Shown piece after piece: positions 1 through 7,306 of a DNA stretch of 30,955 bases; positions within the stretch are counted from its first letter, which is position 1; each line of letters begins with the position of its first letter. The DNA comes from JAPYWM01 sp964489015 (GTDB lineage Bacteria > Bacteroidota > Bacteroidia > SpSt-205), in assembly GCA_964489015.1 (NCBI GenBank), contig CAZAXD010000024.1, positions 1 to 30,955 of the forward strand, written 5' to 3'. A model generated the notes under the pieces. The model had not been told where the DNA came from, did no database searches, and was given only the letters and a program-made list of their open reading frames with translations. A program made the position numbers and the translations under genes.

Positions 1-920
1 CATGTACTTAGCGCCTCCCAAAAATCAGTGCGACAAGGAATGAATAGCACATGAGTCCCGCCGCCTTCCCAAAATAGAAATCGGAATAGCATCTCACTGC
101 GATAAGCGCACAGCTTGGGGGCTATCTGCCACAAAAGGAGTCCGCCCAGGACGAAGCTTAAGCTATACCGCCAGAGCCAGCCCGAACGTCCCCGTAGCAT
201 TAGGCCAACCACCACACTCAAAACGGCCCCCTCCCGCCGAAGGATTAGCCCCGCTAACCACGCTACAAGCCCCCAACCCCACCCTTTACGCCATTCACCT
301 GCTAACCAGCCCGTACTATACAACATAAGGGGCAGCCCTATGCTATCGCGAATCAGACCCGAACCCCAGAAAAGCCCACTCGGCAGTAAAAACCAAACCC
401 CCGCCATAACCCCCCTTAGCGGTATGAGTCGACGCCACCGCAGATAAGTCCCATACCACAAAAGCCCCGATAGGAGCCCCATCAGGCCATGCATCCCAAA
501 GTAGCTACGCCCCGAAGCCAGATAGAGAGGAACTAATAGGCGGCAGAATAGATAATTTACCGGGTCCCATCGGTCATAATCATAATACTTCAAACGGGGA
601 TCAGCCGAGTACACCGCCCAGCCTAGCCTTTCATAGTCGGATGACCATTCCCTCAATAATAGGGCTACGACTTTCCGAGGCTCCTTCCGCCAGTGATCCC
701 AAAAGGCTTCAGTAGTCAGATACACAGAAATAGCGTCACCGTCGCGATAGTGCACATAATAAAGCCAAGCAAAGCTCCAGGCAGCTATCAGTTTTACGAC
801 AAGGTAGCCGTAAAGCCATAACGGCACCCGTCGATATTCTAGCTGATAGGCAAGATAACCCGCCCAGCATCCCAGCCCAATAAACCCTATCAGTTCCCGC
901 TCGGGCACTAGCTGCAGCAC
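1..920 (-). CDS. Partial polytopic membrane protein (3' end outside window)
   Basis: The minus-strand frame is open from an in-frame ATG at 986 to the window edge, about 306 codons from the start chosen here. The product is very rich in Trp, Leu, Gly and Tyr and has many hydrophobic helices. One begins a few residues after the start, and a stretch reading PSGLFWGSGLIRDS lies mid-protein. That stretch resembles a motif I associate with Bacteroidota polytopic sugar-polymer enzymes (Wzy-like or GT39-like), so a role in envelope polysaccharide synthesis is possible, but I do not recognise the family. I chose the GTG at 920 because TATTTTTG lies 4 nt upstream, as for other operon heads here, and a start there avoids overlapping comM. 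The ATG at 986 would overlap comM by 38 bp. Small internal frames on the opposite strand are shadows. Confidence 0.7.
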   Translation of the reverse strand, partial: MLQLVPERELIGFIGLGCWAGYLAYQLEYRRVPLWLYGYLVVKLIAAWSFAWLYYVHYRDGDAISVYLTTEAFWDHWRKEPRKVVALLLREWSSDYERLGWAVYSADPRLKYYDYDRWDPVNYLFCRLLVPLYLASGRSYFGMHGLMGLLSGLLWYGTYLRWRRLIPLRGVMAGVWFLLPSGLFWGSGLIRDSIGLPLMLYSTGWLAGEWRKGWGWGLVAWLAGLILRREGAVLSVVVGLMLRGRSGWLWRYSLSFVLGGLLLWQIAPKLCAYRSEMLFRFLFWEGGGTHVLFIPCRTDFWEALST

Positions 921-924
921 TGGC

Positions 925-932
925 CAAAAATA
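925..932 (-). promoter_or_regulatory. -7 promoter element (TATTTTTG) of the partial membrane gene
   Basis: On the minus strand TATTTTTG exactly fits the Bacteroidota -7 consensus TAnnTTTG and sits 4 nt before the GTG at 920. No TTG is seen at the -33 position. It lies back to back with the comM element at 935-942. Confidence 0.55.
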
Positions 933-934
933 CC

Positions 935-942
935 TATCTTGG
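935..942 (+). promoter_or_regulatory. Probable -7 element (TATCTTGG) of comM
   Basis: TATCTTGG matches 7 of 8 positions of TAnnTTTG and lies 6 nt before the comM ATG, the same spacing as other operon heads in the window. One mismatch and no clear -33 TTG make it less certain. Confidence 0.4.
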
Positions 943-948
943 TTCAGT

Positions 949-2487
949 ATGCTGGTTAAGATTCCGGCCGCTGCGTTGTATGGCATTTATGCGTACCCGG
1001 TCACAGTCGAAGTGAATCTATCCAGCGGGCTAGGCTATGCTATCGTGGGGCTACCTGACAATGCCGTCAAAGAGAGCCGGGAACGCGTCGAAACCGCTAT
1101 TCGGAATAGCGGCTTTACCTTTCCCCGGGGTAAGATTATCATCAACCTAGCACCGGCTGACCTCCGCAAAGAGGGTACGGCCTACGATCTACCGATTGCG
1201 CTAGGCATTTTAGCCGCATCGGGTCAGATTGGCCGAGCAACATGGGATGATCTCCTCGCCATGGGTGAACTTTCTCTGGATGGCTCGCTCATGCCCATCA
1301 AAGGCGCACTACCTATCACTATCTTGGCTAGAAAAAGCCAGCTAACTCAGCTCTTACTTCCTCCTTCTAATGGAACAGAGGCTGGTATCGTAAAAGATGT
1401 TTCCGTTTATACCCCAAAAAATCTAAAGGAGGCCGTCGCCTTTCTGAATGGTCAGCAGCCCCTAAAGCCCGTCTTCGTCGATGCGCGTGCCCTTTTTCAA
1501 GAAGCCTCGCAAGCGTACGAGGTGGACATGCGCGAGATCAAAGGGCAGCTGCAGCTCAAGCGAGCCTTAGAAATCGCTGCAGCAGGCGGCCATAACCTTA
1601 TCATGATAGGGCCACCCGGCGCGGGTAAGACGATGGCAGCCCGTCGCCTGCCCACGATCTTACCGCCTCTCACGCTAGAAGAAGCCTTAGAAACCTCGCG
1701 GATCTACTCCGTCGCAGGACTCCTACAAGCAGAAACGGGTCTACTCACCAAACGCCCTTTTCGCGCCCCGCATCATACTATCAGTGATGTCGCCTTGGTA
1801 GGAGGCGGTAACTACCCCGTGCCTGGCGAGATCAGCCTAGCCCATCATGGCGTGCTATTCTTAGATGAACTGCCGGAGTTTAAGCATACAGTCCTAGAAG
1901 TGCTGCGTCAACCCTTAGAAGAAGGCCGTATCATCATCGCCCGGGCCCGATTTCGCATTGAGTATCCTGCGAACTTTATACTTATCGCTGCGATGAATCC
2001 TTGTCCATGCGGCTATTACACCCATCCAACCCGAGCTTGCACCTGTGCCCCCGGTGCTGTCCAGCGTTATACAGCCCGTATCTCGGGACCGCTCCTGGAC
2101 CGAATCGACCTACATCTGATGGTCACCCCCGTAGAGACCGCTACACTTAGTCAAGAAAATACCACTGAAGATAGCACTATCATCCGAGCCCGGGTGCGGC
2201 AAGCCCGAGAAATCCAAGCCCATCGCTTCGGCCACATCCCCCACCTGCATACGAATAGCCAAATGCCGCCTAAACTGGTAGAAGAGTTTTGTCGGCTAGA
2301 CGACCCGACCCGGCGTTTACTAGAAAACGCCATGAATCGCCTGCAGCTCTCGGCTCGGGCCTATGACCGCATCCTCAAGGTCGCTCGAACCATCGCAGAC
2401 CTCGAAGGGACCGAAACCATCAAAGCACACCACGTAGCGGAGGCGATCACCTACCGCACCCTTGACCGCCAAAACTGGGGCCTCTAA
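949..2487 (+). CDS. comM: YifB/ComM family Mg-chelatase-like AAA+ ATPase
   Basis: 512 aa, the normal length for the family. The N-terminal Lon-like domain begins MLVKIPAAALYG and includes VGLPDNAVKES around residue 33. The Walker A motif GPPGAGKT is at 221-228 and Walker B (VLFLDELPE) at about 302-310. A Cys-rich patch (NPCPCGYY, then ACTCAPG) and the C-terminal Mg-chelatase-like domain follow. In transforming bacteria ComM is a hexameric helicase that promotes branch migration during uptake of homologous DNA; in others the role is unclear. It stands alone on its strand, divergent from the membrane gene and ending 4 bp inside ubiX. No neighbouring competence gene is visible, so the transformation role is inferred from the family only. 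Confidence 0.93.
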   Translation: MLVKIPAAALYGIYAYPVTVEVNLSSGLGYAIVGLPDNAVKESRERVETAIRNSGFTFPRGKIIINLAPADLRKEGTAYDLPIALGILAASGQIGRATWDDLLAMGELSLDGSLMPIKGALPITILARKSQLTQLLLPPSNGTEAGIVKDVSVYTPKNLKEAVAFLNGQQPLKPVFVDARALFQEASQAYEVDMREIKGQLQLKRALEIAAAGGHNLIMIGPPGAGKTMAARRLPTILPPLTLEEALETSRIYSVAGLLQAETGLLTKRPFRAPHHTISDVALVGGGNYPVPGEISLAHHGVLFLDELPEFKHTVLEVLRQPLEEGRIIIARARFRIEYPANFILIAAMNPCPCGYYTHPTRACTCAPGAVQRYTARISGPLLDRIDLHLMVTPVETATLSQENTTEDSTIIRARVRQAREIQAHRFGHIPHLHTNSQMPPKLVEEFCRLDDPTRRLLENAMNRLQLSARAYDRILKVARTIADLEGTETIKAHHVAEAITYRTLDRQNWGL

Positions 2488-3035
2488 TGGCCCCACCGCT
2501 GCTGAGACACCTCCAGCCCTAGGTGATCTAAGACACGATACACCACCGTATCGGCTAGCGCCTCTATGCTAGTGGGATGATGATAAAAAGAGGGCATGGC
2601 CGGCAAAATCCGAACGCCTACTTTTGCTAGCTTCAAGAGATTTTCGAGGTGCAGTACATGCAGGGGCGTCTCCCTAGGCACTAGCAAAAGGTCGCCGCCT
2701 TCCTTCAGCACCACATCAGCTGCCCGCGTGATAAGGTCATCCGAGAGACCAGCAGCCAGGCGTCCCACGGTCCCCATGGAACAGGGGATGATAACCATCT
2801 TCTTGTACCCACTCGAGCCGGAGGCAAACGGTGCAAAGTAGTCTTTGATCCCATACCGAGGAAAGCGTTCGGGCAAGGGCCGCTTAAGCTCCCACTCCCA
2901 CACCGTAGCAGCGTTTTCTGACAAAACGAGGGCTACTTCTAGATCGTACGCAGGCTGCAGCAGGTCGAGGTAGTGTAGAAGCCGTTCGGCGTAGATACTG
3001 CCACTGGCTCCGGTGATGGCTACGACTAGCTTCAT
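2484..3035 (-). CDS. ubiX: Flavin prenyltransferase UbiX
   Basis: 183 aa, typical length. It begins MKLVVAITGASGSIYAERLL, with the flavin-binding GASGS motif at residues 9-13. It carries MVIIPCSMGTVGRLAAGLSD in the middle and VPRETPLHVLHLENL, the conserved substrate-pocket Arg/Glu segment, later. UbiX joins a dimethylallyl group to reduced FMN, making the prenylated flavin used by UbiD-type decarboxylases; no ubiD is in the window. It is the last gene of the nuoH-clpC operon and its start overlaps the previous stop (ATGA). Its stop overlaps the comM stop by 4 bp on the other strand, leaving no room for a terminator. Confidence 0.93.
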   Translation of the reverse strand: MKLVVAITGASGSIYAERLLHYLDLLQPAYDLEVALVLSENAATVWEWELKRPLPERFPRYGIKDYFAPFASGSSGYKKMVIIPCSMGTVGRLAAGLSDDLITRAADVVLKEGGDLLLVPRETPLHVLHLENLLKLAKVGVRILPAMPSFYHHPTSIEALADTVVYRVLDHLGLEVSQQRWGH

Positions 3036-3724
3036 ATAGCGATCCCGATTCCTACCTCCCAGCGGGATCTGTAGGGGTAGGAACGGCTAGGAGCCGTACC
3101 ATAGGTCCCGCGCTGAAAGTAGCGTGTCAGCCGGTAGTACGCTTCCAGGTAGAGCCACTGGTAGCCCAGTCTGACATAGGCTCCCCCTTGCTGAGGCAGC
3201 AGATGGGGATTGCCTTCTAGGCGTATCTTAGCCAAGCGCCCTTCTTGTATAGCGATGATCTTAGTACTGCGCCCCACCCAGTAAGCCGCCCATACGCCTA
3301 CGTCTATCCAAGCGCGAGGGAAAAGGTCATCGGCGGTCTTTTTGTGCCACCGAATGCCTAAGCTAAGCATAGGCCCCCCTGCCCGGTATTTGAGCCATCG
3401 ATACGTCTCACCGGCGCGCTCTACTTCGGGAGCCACACTGGCGCTAGCGGCCCGCAAGGTGACCTTGTCAAAATACCATAAAAACCCCGTTGTCCCGTGC
3501 ATAGCCTGATCTTTATGCTCAAAGAAGCGCCAGCGCCAAATACCGCCTACCCGTACCCCGCCCGACAAAAAAGGCTCCAGCGGAAACGTGTCCGTCAGGA
3601 CTCGCATGACAGGAAAAGTCCGTTCTAACACAAGGTCAAACGCTAAGTCTTTCTCAAATAAACGGCGAAGCGAATCAGCTGGTACCTGTGCCCATAATAG
3701 GCCGACCAGTAGGCCGTATCTCAT
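3032..3724 (-). CDS. Unrecognised exported protein, possibly outer-membrane beta-barrel
   Basis: 230 aa; I do not recognise the family. It starts with a short hydrophobic signal-like segment (MRYGLLVGLLWAQVPADS). The rest is rich in aromatics with alternating hydrophobic/polar stretches, such as YLEAYYRLTRYFQ near the end. It finishes in an aromatic-to-hydrophobic strand (WEVGIGIAI), as expected of a small outer-membrane barrel. There are no cysteines of note and no lipobox. It overlaps both clpC upstream and ubiX downstream by 4 bp, so it is translationally coupled to housekeeping genes. Existence is well supported by the unbroken frame and coupling; the barrel assignment is inference. Confidence 0.75.
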   Translation of the reverse strand: MRYGLLVGLLWAQVPADSLRRLFEKDLAFDLVLERTFPVMRVLTDTFPLEPFLSGGVRVGGIWRWRFFEHKDQAMHGTTGFLWYFDKVTLRAASASVAPEVERAGETYRWLKYRAGGPMLSLGIRWHKKTADDLFPRAWIDVGVWAAYWVGRSTKIIAIQEGRLAKIRLEGNPHLLPQQGGAYVRLGYQWLYLEAYYRLTRYFQRGTYGTAPSRSYPYRSRWEVGIGIAI

Positions 3725-6219
3725 TCAGCACCCACCGAAGAAGCTAAGCGAATCTCTATCGTGGTCTTATCGTCCGAAAGATCCGCTACGAAGGTTGCAG
3801 GTCCATTAACTTGCGACTCTATCACCACGTCCGCTATCCGCTCTTCAATGTAGCGCTGAATGATCCGCTGGAGCGGACGCGCCCCAAACTGTTCATCGAA
3901 GCCGCGATCAATGAGAAACTGCTTAGCCGCTTCGGTCACCTCTAACGTCCACTGCCGCTCGGCTAGTCGCTTTTGAACGTCGGCGAGCTGCAGTTCGAGA
4001 ATTTGGGAGGCCTGCGCTTTTGTGAGGGGGTTGAAGACGATAATATCGTCAATTCGGTTCAGGAATTCAGGCCGAAAGACCCGCCGGAGCGCTCGATCCA
4101 GCACTTCGCGCATGGCCTCGGCTTGCTTTTCTTGGCGGGCTTTGGTGACGAACCCCACGCCTGTACCAAACTCTTTAAGCTCTTTTGCTCCCACGTTAGA
4201 GGTCATGATGATGATCGTATTCCGAAAGTCGACTCGGCGCCCGAGACGATCCGTGAGGTGCCCATCATCTAAGACCTGCAGGAGGATATTGAATACATCG
4301 GGATGCGCTTTTTCAATCTCGTCAAAGAGGATGACGCTATAGGGCTTACGACGCACGGCTTCGGTTAGCTGTCCCCCCTCTTCGTACCCCACATAACCAG
4401 GAGGGGCACCGATAAGGCGAGAGACGGCAAACTTCTCCATGTACTCCGACATGTCGACACGGATCAGGGCCTCCTGCCCTTCGAAAAGGTACTCCGCAAT
4501 GACCCGAGCGAGTTCGGTTTTACCGACGCCGGTCTGCCCTAAAAAGATAAAAGAGGCTATCGGCTTTCGGGGATTTTTGAGGCCTGTGCGCGCCCGGCGA
4601 ATCGCCCGAACTACGCGATCGATGGCTTCGTCCTGACCGATGATTCGACTACGTAAATAATCCCCCATCTGCGCCAGGCGCTTGATATCTCCCTCTCCTA
4701 CTTTCTGGACGGGGATCCCGGTCATGAAAGCCACAACCTCCGCGATATCATTTTCGTCGACCTTGAAGCGCTTGGTCTTTAGCTCTTCTTCCCAGCGTAG
4801 CTTGGCTGCTTCGAGCTGATCTTGCAAGCGCTTTTCCTGATCGCGTAAATGCGCCGCCTCCTCAAACTGCTGGGAGCGTACAACCTGATTTTTCTTTTCG
4901 CGAACCTCTTCTATCCGCCGCCCTAGCTCCACAATCTCAGGAGGAAAGTGGATATTGGCCATGTAAATGCGGGCCCCGGCTTCATCCAACACATCTAGCG
5001 CCTTATCCGGAAATTGTCGGTCTGATATGTAGCGCCCGCTGAGTCGTACACAAGCTTCTAAGGCCGCTTCGGTGTAGTAAACATGATGATGCTCCTCGTA
5101 GCGGTCCTTGAGCTGCTTGAGAATCTGTAAGGTCTCCTCCTCCGTAGGCGGATCCACCATAATCTTTTGGAAGCGACGCTCTAAGGCCCCATCCTTTTCA
5201 ATATACTTTCGATACTCGTCCAGGGTCGTAGCGCCTATGACCTGAATCTCACCCCGTGCTAATGCGGGCTTGAAGATATTAGAAGCATCCAAGGAGCCCG
5301 AAGCGCCCCCAGCTCCGACGATCGTGTGCAGCTCATCGATGAAGAGGATCACCTCAGGCGATTTCTCCAGCTCGGCGAGAACGCTTTTCATGCGCTCTTC
5401 AAATTGGCCTCGATACTTAGTGCCAGCTACCAGCGCAGTCAGGTCCAAAGCGACAATTCGCTTTCCTAAGAGAACTCGACTCACCTTACCCTGAATAATC
5501 CGGAGGGCAAGCCCTTCTACGATAGCGGTTTTTCCTACACCAGGCTCGCCGATCAAAACCGGGTTATTCTTTTTGCGACGGCTCAGGACCTGGGCCACGC
5601 GCTCAATTTCTCGATCGCGACCAATCACCGGATCTAGTTTCCCTTCTGCGGCGAGCTGCGTGAGGTCCCGGCCGAAATTATCCAGAATGGGCGTTCGGGA
5701 ACGCTGCTGCGCCGTTCGGTAGCCAGAGCGCCCGCGAGACGAGGAGGACTCCGGCGGCTCAAAAGGCTCCGAAGAGGCCATTCCCACCATGGGTTCCCCT
5801 CGTAGCTCTTCTCGCACCACCTCATAATTTAGGCCATATTTATCCAGCTCCTGGACAATAGGCGATGTGTCATCCCGTAAGATCGCTAAAAAGACGTGCT
5901 CAGGCTGCACTTCGGACGATTCCAGGCGAGCTGCTTCTACCCCCGCTCGTCGAAAAACTTGGTCGACCTGCCGAGAGGTCGAAAGCCTTTCCCCGACAGG
6001 GCGCGAGATAGTAGAGCGCACCCGCGCCTCGAGCTCCCGCATAAAATTCTGAATCGGCACACCATGCTCACGCATGAGTCGCGGTACAGGGTCATCTTCA
6101 TGACGTAAGAGAGCCAGCATCACATGCTCGATGCCGACGTAATCATTCCCAAGCCGAATAGCCTCCTCCCGGCTATACCCCAGGAGCTCGCGGGTCCGCT
6201 GCGAGAAATTTGCTTCCAT
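3721..6219 (-). CDS. clpC: ClpC-type AAA+ unfoldase, ATP-binding subunit of Clp protease
   Basis: 832 aa with full ClpC architecture: two Clp-N repeats (about 1-145), first AAA+ module with Walker A GEPGVGKT at 214-221 and Walker B ILFIDE near 281, a UVR-type coiled middle segment (about 426-460), second AAA+ module with Walker A GQTGVGKT at 551-558 and Walker B ILFDE near 620, and the C-terminal D2-small domain. The UVR segment, rather than a long ClpB middle domain, separates it from ClpB. It unfolds proteins for ClpP in the cytoplasm; clpP is not in the window. It starts 4 nt after nuoH stops and overlaps the next gene by 4 bp. I see no CIRCE-like operator, so control appears to follow the nuoH promoter. 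Confidence 0.95.
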   Translation of the reverse strand: MEANFSQRTRELLGYSREEAIRLGNDYVGIEHVMLALLRHEDDPVPRLMREHGVPIQNFMRELEARVRSTISRPVGERLSTSRQVDQVFRRAGVEAARLESSEVQPEHVFLAILRDDTSPIVQELDKYGLNYEVVREELRGEPMVGMASSEPFEPPESSSSRGRSGYRTAQQRSRTPILDNFGRDLTQLAAEGKLDPVIGRDREIERVAQVLSRRKKNNPVLIGEPGVGKTAIVEGLALRIIQGKVSRVLLGKRIVALDLTALVAGTKYRGQFEERMKSVLAELEKSPEVILFIDELHTIVGAGGASGSLDASNIFKPALARGEIQVIGATTLDEYRKYIEKDGALERRFQKIMVDPPTEEETLQILKQLKDRYEEHHHVYYTEAALEACVRLSGRYISDRQFPDKALDVLDEAGARIYMANIHFPPEIVELGRRIEEVREKKNQVVRSQQFEEAAHLRDQEKRLQDQLEAAKLRWEEELKTKRFKVDENDIAEVVAFMTGIPVQKVGEGDIKRLAQMGDYLRSRIIGQDEAIDRVVRAIRRARTGLKNPRKPIASFIFLGQTGVGKTELARVIAEYLFEGQEALIRVDMSEYMEKFAVSRLIGAPPGYVGYEEGGQLTEAVRRKPYSVILFDEIEKAHPDVFNILLQVLDDGHLTDRLGRRVDFRNTIIIMTSNVGAKELKEFGTGVGFVTKARQEKQAEAMREVLDRALRRVFRPEFLNRIDDIIVFNPLTKAQASQILELQLADVQKRLAERQWTLEVTEAAKQFLIDRGFDEQFGARPLQRIIQRYIEERIADVVIESQVNGPATFVADLSDDKTTIEIRLASSVGAE

Positions 6220-6223
6220 AGCC

Positions 6224-7237
6224 TTATTGGGTAAGTAACAATATTCCTGCCAGAGCCGCTAAGTTAAGCACGCCTAAGGGAAGGAGCACCTTCCAGCCGA
6301 TTCGCATGAGATGATCATATCGAAACCGAGGCAGCGTCCAGCGCACCCAGATGAATACAAACACAAGCAGCATCATCTTGACAAAGAGCCAAGCAGCCCC
6401 CCAGAGGTCTTGAGCCCACAGTGGCCAGTGGCCTATCCCCAGATAACGCTCAAAGGGCCCCAAATACCCGCCCAGAAATAAGGTAGCAATCACTGCAGAA
6501 GACAGGAGTACGTTGAGATACTCCGCCACGTAAAACGCACCGAAGCGAATAGCCGAGTATTCCGTATGGTAACCTCCGACTAGCTCTTGCTCCGCCTCGA
6601 CCAGATCAAAGGGGGCCCGATTAGTCTCTGCAAAAGCCGCTATGAAGTAGATTAGAAAGCCTACAGGATTTAGAAACACAAACCAGACGGAGCGCTGAGC
6701 TTCGACAATCGTAGCAGGCTTGAGAAAATCAGGACTTCTCGTCAGAAAAGCTGTCAAAAGAATGACGCTGAGCAGAGCCGTGCCCATTGCCAACTCATAG
6801 GAGACCATCTGCGCGCCGCTGCGCAGCCCACCCAGTAGGGAGTACTTGCTCGCCGAGGCCCACCCCGCCAAAGTGATACCATATACGCCCATGGAGAGAA
6901 GGCCCAAGAGGTATAGAACGCCGATATTGGCGGAAAAGAATTGTAAATTCCTAGAAATGGAGATGATGGCGATGCCTCCTATCGCTAACGTAACCATTAA
7001 GATGGGCGCGAGATACTGGAGGAGTCGGTAAGAGGGGGCAGGTTGAAAGGCTTCTTTAACAACGAGCTTAATGACGTCAGCTAGTGGCTGGAAAAGCCCC
7101 CAAGGTCCCGCCCGATTAGGACCTACCCGATCCTGGATAAAGGCGGAGACTTTACGCTCGAGCAGAGTCGTGTAGGCGGTGGCTGTAAGAAACACACCAA
7201 GCCATAGCACGAGCGCAAGCCAAAAAAGGAGTACCAT
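6224..7237 (-). CDS. nuoH: NADH-quinone oxidoreductase subunit H (complex I)
   Basis: 337 aa, about eight membrane helices, the expected size. The conserved first-loop signature ERKVSAFIQDRVGPNRAGP is at residues 27-45, and the quinone-site loop containing FDLVEAEQELVGGYHTEYSA lies around two-thirds of the way along. NuoH forms part of the quinone chamber and couples quinone reduction to proton pumping in the inner membrane. Normally it sits within a 10-14 gene nuo operon; here it is alone, heading an operon with clpC. The ATG at 7237 is 4 nt downstream of TACCTTTG, so the mRNA is probably leaderless. Confidence 0.96.
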   Translation of the reverse strand: MVLLFWLALVLWLGVFLTATAYTTLLERKVSAFIQDRVGPNRAGPWGLFQPLADVIKLVVKEAFQPAPSYRLLQYLAPILMVTLAIGGIAIISISRNLQFFSANIGVLYLLGLLSMGVYGITLAGWASASKYSLLGGLRSGAQMVSYELAMGTALLSVILLTAFLTRSPDFLKPATIVEAQRSVWFVFLNPVGFLIYFIAAFAETNRAPFDLVEAEQELVGGYHTEYSAIRFGAFYVAEYLNVLLSSAVIATLFLGGYLGPFERYLGIGHWPLWAQDLWGAAWLFVKMMLLVFVFIWVRWTLPRFRYDHLMRIGWKVLLPLGVLNLAALAGILLLTQ

Positions 7238-7241
7238 GCTG

Positions 7242-7249
7242 CAAAGGTA
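7242..7249 (-). promoter_or_regulatory. -7 promoter element (TACCTTTG) of nuoH
   Basis: An exact TAnnTTTG match on the minus strand, 4 nt before the nuoH ATG. Its first base abuts the T-run of the gldN terminator. No -33 TTG is visible; that region is occupied by the terminator stem. Confidence 0.65.
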
Positions 7250-7283
7250 AAAAAGAAGCGGCCCTCTGCAGAAGGCCGCTTCT
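7249..7283 (-). terminator. Rho-independent terminator of the gldKLMN operon
   Basis: A perfect 10-bp inverted repeat (AGAAGCGGCC at 7254-7263, GGCCGCTTCT at 7274-7283) with a 10-nt loop is followed on the minus strand by a T6 run (7254-7249). It lies 24 nt past the gldN stop. Confidence 0.85.
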
Positions 7284-7306
7284 AAAGCATGGTGGAACGT
7301 CTACCC

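Noticed and set aside
115..447. 110-codon plus-strand open frame
   Set aside because: It is the Pro/Arg-rich shadow of the partial membrane protein gene, whose own frame is open to the window edge.
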